From Nymphaea colorata (lineage: Eukaryota > Streptophyta > Magnoliopsida > Nymphaeales > Nymphaeaceae), in contig NC_045148.1 in assembly GCF_008831285.2 (NCBI RefSeq), positions 556,001-620,000 of the forward strand: a DNA stretch of 64,000 bases, in the 5' to 3' direction. The first letter of the stretch is position 1. Each line of letters opens with the position of its first letter. Shown piece after piece: positions 1 through 10,500 of this stretch. The translations under genes and the position numbers were made by a program. The notes below the pieces were generated by a model. The model saw only the letters and a list, made by a program, of their open reading frames with translations. It did no database searches and had not been told where the DNA came from.

Positions 1-1257
1 GAGCCAATTTTTGTTTGTGAGACATCCAGACCTCAAGAAAGTGAGAGTGAAAAACAAGGACCCTTTGTTGTCAATGGCAAACTAGTTTGATCAATTAGGG
101 AAAATAAATCTTCTTGAAGTTCAATGTGCATAGCAATTTTTAAATCTACCATCATGCTTTGGGAGCTTATTTTAAGTCATAAAGAGCTTTACAAAGATGC
201 AGAAATTTCTCTTTATGAATATCCACAAGTAAAAGGGGATCAACAAAAACTTCTTCATTTACATGTCCATCCTTTTCCTAAATATTTATTGTATTTAACT
301 AAATTAGAAGAATGCAAAGTTTTAAACTTCTTCCACACAAAGCCTTAAAGAAAATTTTACAATGAACAAAAAGATTTCACATGAACATTTCTGTTAAAAA
401 CTTCTAAATGCACCCTTCTTTCTCAAAAGGACAGGTTTTTGATCGATTTCTCAGAGCCACTTAATACTGTTCTGGTAAGGAACAACCATAATCACAAAGA
501 AAATTCATTATGACTAATTTCATTAAACAGACCAATGCAAAGACAATGCACATACAAATCAGCTTTGAGTAGATACCAGAAGGCAATGCATGTTAAACCC
601 AGAAACACTCTTCAAAGATCGCATGAAGATAACTTTATGATGTTTAGCTGCTTTAGACAAATCCAAATTTTTAAAACAAAGACGTTTAAGTAGAATGACA
701 CACAGAAGTATTTAACATACATGAAGAAGACAGTTTTGCCTTCCATTTAAGAGTAATATCAGATTCAAAAAATAACGATAACAATTTTGAAAATGAAATA
801 CAAAAAGATACATATAAGTGACTAAAATGAGATTATTACAAAACATTTGATCCACTAAGGGGAGACATTATTTTGACACAAACACAAACACAAGAAAAAC
901 AAAAAATACTTTTAAATGTTTATTCTTTGATAACTCAACCCTGGCCAAGGACAGGCAAGCTAACTAGCGTTGGTGACTGTGCAGCAATCATAAGGTAATA
1001 TAATATTATCCATGCTGAAACAAGCCAATTTAAATTGTAAATCGATCCTACTTGCTTCCATGATTTAAGCAACAAATCTGAACATCAACTTAATACAACT
1101 TGCAGAATGCAATACAAGGAGAAGAAATAGTAGAAAGCATGAAACAGATAATCAATTCACCATAAAAGATGCAATATAAACTCTACAGGAGAAAGAAACT
1201 GAAAGAATCAAATGTAGAAAGGCAAAACAGACAATTTATGTATTCTGAAATCAATAC
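1..1257 (-). other. HEN1: HEN1 intron downstream of the last visible exon
   Basis: AT-rich DNA with no supportable gene. It begins, on the minus strand, with a good donor (AG|GTATTG) after the exon ending at 1258 and runs off the window. I looked for the next conserved HEN1 exon here and did not find it, so this intron is longer than 1.2 kb. The short plus-strand open frame at 124-348 resembles nothing I recognise. Confidence 0.6.
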
Positions 1258-1515
1258 CTGTAATAGGAAGCCAGGGAGATACTTTCATGAAAAAGGCTTC
1301 CAGCAGATCTCCATGTGTAACCAAGAGCTGCTAAGATGGCATCGCCATATACTGTTTGCCCAGAGAAGTAGGAAGCCCGCACATTTAGAACTGACTGAAG
1401 ATCAGTAGTTTCTTTAACAGTAGACAGATCTTCCACACATGAATCATAATCCAAAATTGGATTATTTGGTACAGGAAAGTATAATCTAATCTCAGAGGAA
1501 CTCTTGCCAACAGCC
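1258..1515 (-). CDS. HEN1: HEN1 coding exon 4 (end of La-motif-containing region)
   Basis: 258 bp, from acceptor CCACAG|GG (exon starts at 1515) to donor CAG|GTATTG (exon ends at 1258). The translation contains [11 protein letters not shown], then [19 protein letters not shown] and GYTWRS, all close to conserved plant HEN1 motifs (Arabidopsis has ARASYICGQDIHGDAILAS). It ends in the middle of the arginine codon of YYR, phase 2. It is separated from the preceding exon by a normal 102-bp intron (1516-1617), the only short intron in the visible gene. Confidence 0.9.
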
Positions 1516-4500
1516 CTGTGGTAGCAAGAAAGCACAACCATTACCTTCACTATTCCTGGTGATCTTTTAATGCGCATGAAATGATTTGCAGTTCAAGAAT
1601 GTTAACCTTTTTCTCACCTTGAAATCAAAACTTGAGAAGAATCAATGACACCAAGCTTTTGGGCAATAACATCAACATAATATTCATTAGCAGCAACTTC
1701 AAGATGAAATGCTTCAACAGGTTTCTTCATACAGCAAGGAATAAAAATAGCTTCTGTCTGGATGTTTTCTGTTGCTATGAAATTCTTTTCAAACAATGGC
1801 TGGATCCCCCCTGAAGTTTGTCTTGATATCCAGAGTTTGTCCCTTGAGGTATAGATAAAATTAGACTGTTTTGCAGCCTTCATTGTAAGTGCCAAAGGTA
1901 TTAGTGGATCAACTTCAGCATTTGGGTTGATGGACTTGCACAAATTAAAAAGCTGCACATCACAGACAGGAAAGACAGAAGCAGGCAGCAAAATCTCGAC
2001 CCTTTGTCTTTGTAGAAGTGCTGCTTCGAAGTGGGCAACTAACGGATGAGATGATTTGAGAAACTTGACCACAAAACAGAGATAATTCAAACATTAGAAA
2101 AGTTAAACTCTTGACAAAAGAATTTGAAGCAAGCTATATGGTCTATAATTTATAAAGCATTTGCAATAGTTCTGAAATAGCCTTCAAGATGATCAAGCAA
2201 AGAAACAAAGGTTGGATGTATACAAGTTCGGGCAGAATGGGGAAGCTCAAATTTGTCCCCGTCATAACAAACTTGTCCTGAACATGAATCAAGCTTGAAT
2301 TTTTGCAGCTCAAGATTGGCATTACCCAGCATTATTGAAACAGAATTTGGATTGTCAAAGCTCGAGCTGAGATGGGTAGCCAATCTGAATAGCCAAGTCG
2401 AGGCCGGTAAAAAAAGAACTAAATTTTTTGCAAGAAATATAAGTTTTGAACACAAAACCATTGTCTGCAACTCAGGACGCCCATCAAACACATGATGCTT
2501 CACATGACAAATGCCAAAAACTGTTAGCCTTAAGCGGACAGAGCGCAATTACTCACGCACGCTGCTCTTGCGAAAGCCCAGCCTTCACACCTTAAGATTG
2601 GTAATTCTATTGATGATTAGGGTTAACTCCCCTAAACACCTTATATACTGTGATCCTAAAACATGGGGTGGGTTATTGAGGTCTACCATCTACCCGACCC
2701 AGTTCCTAAACTGACTCCACATAGGGGAGATCCTGCTTCTATGGACCCAATAACAGACTTTCCCAACCCACTAACTTCACACCTAGCAATACTCTCCTCT
2801 TATAAATTACACCTTGTCCTTAAGGTGTGAAATCAGGGAATCGAGTTTGTATCTCTGCGGGCTCCCAAGTAGCTGGTAGATCTTCATAAGTATTCCATTC
2901 AGTGAGCCATTCGGTATGAAAATTTTTTCCCCATCGCACTTTCCATGTTCCCAGCCTTTGGTAAGGATGCAGCTCTGCTGGCTCGGCTAATATGGGGGCT
3001 GCATTCCTTTCTTCTATTGTGGGAGGACTGTAGCAAAGCTTTAACTTGGAAATGTGGAACACAAGGTGAATAAAACTCCCTTCCGGTAAGTTTAATCATA
3101 AGCCACTGTCCCTATTCTCCTCTTGATTTGATAGGGGCCAACGAACCTTGGTGCTAGTTTAGCAGTTCCTTTTTTAACTGGTCGACCCAGTCCATGGAGA
3201 GGGCGTCAAAGGAAGACCCATTCCCCTACTTGCCGTTGTGTAAATCTCTGTGCTTCCTATTGTATTGGATCACCATCTTGTTCCTGACTGTTGCTAGATG
3301 TTGTTTCAAATCCTTGAGGACTGCATCCCTGCATCTGAGCTGCACATCAACTTGTTCTTCTCTCGCTGAGCCTGGCTGAATCTCCTCACGTTAGGTAGGG
3401 GGCACCCATACACATGTCCGAAGGATGCGGTCCTCATTGAAGAGTGTCATCCCGTATTGTATGCATATTCTGCCCAACTCAAGTATTGTAACAACCCGAC
3501 CCGTTTCTGAGCTCGGACCCCTAGTCTGGCGGATCCCAACCAACCCCCTCCCTAACAATTTCAGCTCAAACCCCAAAAAGGCTAAGAACTGGGACAACTA
3601 TCTATTTAATAACTCCCTTTATAAGCCTTGAAAGATCTCTCACAATCTTTCAATATGGGACTAATTTTTTGGGGTGCTACAATACACCCCCTTTAAGGCA
3701 CACGCTTCCATGCATGTGGGACCCTAAGTCCGAGTGTTGAACCAGCTCTGATACCACTGTAACAACCTGACCCACTTCTGAGCACGGACCCCTAGTCTGG
3801 CAGATCCCAACCACCCCCCATCCCTAGTAGTTTTGGCTCCAACACCAAAAAAACTAAAAACCAAGACAACCATCTATTTAATAACCCCATTTATAAGCCC
3901 TTGAAGATCCCTCACAATCTTTCAATACACAATTAAATTTTTGGGGTGTTACAAGTATTTTGCCCACAATTTGGGGCACTGTTCCATGAAGCAACAGAGG
4001 CATGTTTCAAGACTCTTGTTTACTATCTCAATCTGGCCATCTGACTGAGGGTGGTAGGCTATGGACATTTGAAGTTGGGTGCCCTATATTTGGAAGTCTT
4101 CCTTAAAAAATGAGCTGAGAAATAGGGAGTCTCTATCATTGACTATCAAAGGCATTCCATGAAGTTTTCCCATGCAGCATGGAATGCATTAGCAACCATC
4201 TTGGCAGTGAAGGGATGAGCCAAAGCTATGAAGTGAGCATGTTTAGACAAACGGTCCACCACTATTAGAATGGCTGATTTTCCACGGGACTTAGATAAGT
4301 CTTCTACAAAATCCATCGAAATATCTTCCCAAATCCGGACCAGAATGGGCAATGGCTGCAAGAGACCTGCTGGCTTTCTGGTTTTTGATTTATTCCATTA
4401 GCATGTTTCACAGCTCTTGATATAATTTGTAATCGTCCTCTTCATGCCCGGCCAATAAAATGAAGACCTCACCCTTTGTATGTCCTCTCCACGCCCTCAT

Positions 4501-7500
4501 GGCCAGCTGCTGGAGAGTTATGAAAGTGCTCCAGTAATATTGGAATCAGGTCAGATTTAGGGGGTATAAATACCCTGCTCTGGTAATACAAATATGGCTC
4601 ACGCCATGAATAACCATAGCTCCTTGTTGTACTGCTGTCAAGCTGCTCCTTAATGGTCTAAACTGAGGCTGAGCTCTGATGCAGATGTCGAACTCTATCC
4701 CAGAGTTCAACCTGCACCTGAGACAAGACCATTAAAGATTCAGCTAGCTGATTCCCTGCTCGAGACAGCCTGTTGAGCACCTAGCTTTCCTTCCCTTCCC
4801 TGAACTGTATTTCGAAATCAAAGGCCATGAGTTTCATAATTCAGCGCTGTAATGACGGAGCTAGAGACTGTTGTTGCAGGGAGTATTTGAGATTGTGGTG
4901 ATCAGTCATCACCCTAAACTGCTGCCCCATAGATATTGCTTCCATTTCACTACTGCCAGCACAATAGCTGTTAGTTCTTGTAGGCTGACTTGGTCTTAAA
5001 TGTGGGTCCTAATGCCATGCTGAAAAATGCCACAGGGAGGCCCTCTTGACTGAGGACTGCACCCACGCCATGGTCATTTGGCAAAAATGCATTTGCATCC
5101 CTACGAAGTCCCATACTACCTCTCCCAAACTGCGCAGCCAATGGACTCCCAACACAAGGTCTGCACCGGCCATAGCTAAAGTGAATAGCTCCACCAAAAA
5201 TTTGTGGACTTAAATGTCCAGCGTCTCCTAGGAGCATCTGCCTTTACATTTCAGCATGCTTCCATCGCCAACTACCACGTTGAACACCGGTTGTTGTTCC
5301 ACCATGTAGCCCAAGGCTTTTGCTGATTTCTCCGGTATGAAATTATGGGTAGAGCCTATGTCGACTAGGATGCTTACCTTGCGTCCTCTCAGGAGCCCTT
5401 CCACAAGCATCAATTGAGGTACCTCATCCCCCGCCAAGGCATGGAGTGAGATTTCAGGTTGTAAGTCAATCAACATTTCTCTTATCGCCTGTTCTTCCAG
5501 TGCAGCAACCTCATCTTCCGTTTGGCAGATGTTCCTCTTCATCAAGCAAGTACATATGTAATTTTCTGCAGGTATGGCCCGACGACCAGGGTTGGTCGCA
5601 ATGGAAACAAATCCCCTACATCGTTTGTCTTTGATTTGTTCTGGTGTCGATCTTTTGATTACTTGTTTTGATGTTGGAATGGGTTTAACATTGAACGCTG
5701 GCGGAGACGGAGGCTCTATCCACAATCCTGGTGGCTTCATATTCATGTCTGTCGCGTTCCCAATTCTGTTGAAGGCACAAAACGTATGATGTTTTTCTTC
5801 GACCATTCGCACTACCTCAAAACAATCCGGAAAAGAGTGAGGCTTGGCCACCTGCACCTCGAACTTATTTTCATCTTTCAATCCCCTTATGAAGGCTTCC
5901 ACTAACGCTTCGATTGGCCAACCCCTGACCATATTGTTGAGTTCCTCAGAGCGCTCTTGATAATCCAAAACTGATCCTCACTGCTTAATCTTCCACAACT
6001 CGACATTATAATCAAGGAATGTTGATGGTCTGAAGCGTGACGTCATGGCATCGTCAGTTTCGTCTGTTAGGCAGACCTAACGGCTGAGTTTCGTTTATTT
6101 CTACTGCTACTCTCTGTCTTTGTGTTTTCAGTTTAAGTGTTTCTATTAAACAACGGGTCGGGTCCAGTTAGGCCTGTAATAAACCCAACCCATCATGTTA
6201 TGTTATATACGCAAACTTAAGGGAATTAAACCCTAACGAAAATTACAATTCGTGAAAGAAGCTGGGCTTCGTGCTAACTGGTCTGTTTAAAGCATGATAG
6301 CTGTTTGGTGACTCAAGGTATCAGAGCTCGGACACCATGGCAGAGAGGATCACAGCAAGAGACGTGGTAGCAACGGTCGAGCACCACTAGAACCAGGTGG
6401 AGGCAGCGAAAGGCGGCTTGGAGGGGCAGATGCACCTGATGGACCAGCGCCTGGACAAGATGGATGCAAGCATGGAAACTCTGATCGCTGAGCAACAGAC
6501 GATGGTGACCCTACTGCATGAAAGTCTCTAACAAGGTACCCAATGCTCCCCTAGTTCAGAGCAGGTGCAGACTGATGACCGAAGGGGACATACCTAGCCG
6601 ACGAATAGAGCAAGGGGAGTTGCCTGGAAACCCCCGAAGATGGAATTTTCGAGGTTCACAGGAGACAATCCCGTTAGTTGGGTTTTCCGACCAGAATAGT
6701 ACTTCGAATGCCAAAGAATCATCGAAGAACAAAGGGTGAATCAAGCAGCCTTCTACTTTGAAGGAGCAGCAATCAGTTGGTATCGCTGGCTGATGTTGCA
6801 CCAGAGGATGCCGGATTGGGAAACCCTAGTCAAGGAGATCACCGCTTGCTTCGAACCCTCAGCCTACTTCGATTACAATGCTGAGCTCTTGAGAATTAGA
6901 CAGACAGGCGTGGTGGTAGAGTATCAAGAAAATTTTGAAGCACTTACGAACATGGCTTGTGGCTGGCCCCCAAAGGCCCTTATTGGGGCATTTGTGGGAG
7001 GGCTTAAGGACGAATTACGAATCGAAATACAAGCGATGAAACACATAACCTTGTCAGAATGCTTCGAAGTTGCTTGCACAGTGGAGGAGAAATACCGACG
7101 ACTGCACACCACAGGCAGGACTTGGTTGGATGCGAGGAGCATTCAACGAGGACCGATGAAGGCAGAAACTCCCCCTTATGCAGCGACACGGACCAAGCCT
7201 GGCAACCTGTCTCAACAAGTCGTGAGGCATCTGACGCCCGAGCAAATAAAAGAAAAATGGTGTCAGGGCTTATGCTTTCACTGTGATCGACCCTGGGCAC
7301 CAGGGCATAACTGCAAACGAATACACATGTATCTTGTAGAGGAGGAAGACGAACCACCAGACGTTTGAGAGGACTCTCCCATAACCATTGAAGTAGCAGC
7401 ACCTACGGAGGAGACGACACCAGAGATATCGTTGCATGCCCTTTGTGGGAGATGAAGTTCCTCAACTAATGCCAGTGGAAGGTAAACTGCATGGTTGAAG

Positions 7501-10500
7501 GGTTAGTGTATTAATAGACACGAGCTCAACTCACAATTTCATGTGCGAGAAGTCGGCCCGAACTCTAAGGTGCAGCGTGGATACACAACCAGCTTTTAAC
7601 ATCGTGGTAGGCGATGGCAGCACACTGAAGTGCAAAGATAAGTGCCATCAGAAGACGTTAGAAATACTGGGCCTTCGGTTTCCAGTGCAGTTGTATACCC
7701 TTGCCATGGCAGGTGTTGAACTGGTACTGGGCATCCAGTGCTGCGTGGAATTGGGGAAGTGGTATGGGACTTCGTAGGCATGAAGATGCAGTTTCGGGGA
7801 CCAACAAATGAACCGCTAACACTCGAAGCGACCCCTAAACAACCTTGCGAATAAGCCTCGGCTATGCGCCTAATGAAGGGACCGACTGCCTCGTTCCTCC
7901 TATCAACACAGGTGCCACTTGATGCTGACGATGATAATCATCACAAGACAAAAGCCTACAAAACCACACTGAGCAAACTACTGAACGAGTTCCAGCAAGT
8001 TTTCACCGTTCCAACGACGTTACCCCCTACACGAAATCACAAGCACAGAACCGAGTTACAACCAAGATTGAACCAGTCAAGTCCAAACCATATCACTACA
8101 GCCGTGTCCAACGAGAAGCACTAGAGCAGCTAGTGCAGGAGATGCTGGAAACGGGGGGTTATTCAGTCGATTTGGAGTTTGTTTTCGTCGCTGCCCTGCT
8201 GGTTAGAAAAGACGGCAATTAGCGGTTTTGTGTGGACTATCGTGTGCTAAACGCCATCACCATAAAGGATCGGTATCTGATACCTGTAGTGGAGGACTTG
8301 CTTAATGAAGTACATGGGGCGCACCTTTTTTCCAAGCTAAATTTATGTTCTGGCTACCACCAAATCAAAATTGTTAGAGGACATTCCAAAAACTGCTTTC
8401 CATACCCACGACACTGTCATGCCATTTGGGCTGACGAATGCACCTTCCACCTTTCAATCACTGATAAATGACTTGTTTCGCCCCTTCTTGCAACGATTCG
8501 TATTGGTATTTTTTGACGATATTCTAGTTTACAGCAAGAAAGATCAGGAGCTTCTTCAGCTCCTGCGAGCAGTGCTGCAGTGACATCAACTACATGCCAA
8601 GTCTTCTATGTACATCCACGGTACAGCGAAGATTGCTTACCTAGGACATGTGATAAGCCAAGCGGAAGTAAGCATAGAAGAAGAAAAGGTCCAAGCTGTG
8701 AAGAACTGGAAAACTCCAAAAACAGTGAGGGAGTTGCATGCATTCCTTGGACTCACAAGCTAATCCATAAGTTCATCAAGAACCATGGCCTAGTGGCTGC
8801 CCCTCTTACGGAACTAACCAAGAAAGGCAGGTTTGCTTGGGGGCCGATGGCTGAGCAAGCATTCCAACGGCTAAAAGAGGCAGTTACAATAGCTCCTATT
8901 ATACACATGCCCAATTTCTAACTTCCGTTCACTATCGAGTCGGATGCATCAGACTTTTGGGGGGGCGGTGCGCAACAGCCACCCAATTGCCTACTTTAGC
9001 AGGGCGATGGGAGCGGCATTTGCTAGTAAATCCACCTATGAGAGGGATTTGGTGACCATAGTCCTAATGGTGCTCAAATGGAAATATTATCTTATGGGGC
9101 AATGGTTTGTACTCTGTAATGTTGACTAATCATTGTAGCCTTAGATACTATCTTCAATAGCCTTCGCTGTCCCCAACGCTTCAGAAATGGATACTTAAGC
9201 TAATGAGCTTTGATTTCGAAGTCTGCTTTCGCAAAGGTAAGGAGAATGCTACTGCCAATGGTCTATCCAGATCCTTCGAGCAACAAAACAGCAGCTTGCT
9301 GACCATATCACTGGTTCAAACTCACGTGTGGGATCAGATTCGACATGCACAGAATGAAGCAGAATCTGTAAAGAAAATCAGAGAACAGTTGAGGACCAAT
9401 GCTCTAAAAGTCTATGGGTTTGAGTTACTTGTACCATAGAGGGCGCATATTCATTCCGCCGGAGACAGCTCTACCCACATTACTGCTACAGCATTATCAC
9501 AATGAGCAAGCAGTAGGCCATGAAGGCATGGAGAGTACATACCGTAGGCTTCGTTCCACATTCTATTAGCCCGGGATGAAAAGAGCCATAAGGGACTTCG
9601 TACGAAATTGCGACACATGCCAAAGGAACAAATTTGGGATCATGAGGCCAGCAGGACTCCTCCAGCCACTTCCCACACTTGAGTTCATATGGGAGGATTT
9701 ATCTATGGACTTCATAGAAGGACAGCCATCATCCCGAGGGAAATCTATCATTCTGGTGGTTGTCGATCACCTATCCAAATATGCTCACTTCGTGCCCGTC
9801 CCACCCCTACACGGCGAAGACAGTGGCCCACACATTTCAGGACCATGTAGGGAAGCTTCATGGTATGCCCTGAACAATAACCAGTGATAGAGATCCTATC
9901 TTTATTAGTGCTTTTTGGAAAGAATACTTTCAGTTGCATGGCACAAAACTACAATTAAGCATTGCATATCACCCGCAAACAAACGGGTCAATCGTTGTCT
10001 TGAGACATATCTACGCTGCTTTGCTGGACAACGACCTCGATTATGGGCAGACTACTTATCATGGGCTGAACTTTCCTACAATACTAGTTGGCACTCTTCA
10101 ACTGGTGTCACCCCATTTGAAGTAGTTTATGCAATGTTGTACGATACGTACGATACGGGTCCGATACGTACGATACGATACATATCTTTTACAAAATACG
10201 ATACGATACACGCCCTGTATCGTACGATACGGGCTGATTTCAAAAAATGGGGGTTGGAACCCCCCTTTTCGAGTTTTTTTATAAAAACCTGGCCCTTCTT
10301 CATTTTTAACTTAGAGATTGTGCTGCCGTGGAGGGAAATTATCGATTTCCATTGTCAAATCATTGATTTTCAAAATGAAATCATCGATTAAACCATGGAT
10401 TTGTGTGTGGGTGGCTGATTCTCGTTGGGAGAAAAGAGGTTTTTTTAAATCGTGAAAATGAAAATGAAGAAGAAGATGGAAATGAAGATGAGAATGAATA

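Larger units (their letters stand above)
3487..3953 (-). mobile_element. TRIM element, copy 1 (complete, non-coding)
   Basis: A 467-bp terminal-repeat retrotransposon in miniature. LTRs at 3487-3681 (195 bp) and 3758-3953 (196 bp) begin TGTAACAACC and end GGTGCTACA or GGTGTTACA. The 76-bp interior (3682-3757) carries, on the minus strand, a primer site matching the initiator-Met tRNA (GTGGTATCAGAGCT) beside the right LTR. A perfect 5-bp target duplication AGTAT flanks it (3482-3486, 3954-3958). It encodes nothing and would depend on proteins from other elements. The host sequence is the outer gypsy integrase. A second member of the family is at 59386-59797. Confidence 0.93.

Noticed and set aside
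124-348. 74-codon plus-strand frame as a gene
   Set aside because: No recognisable domain, AT-rich composition, and it lies in a HEN1 intron.
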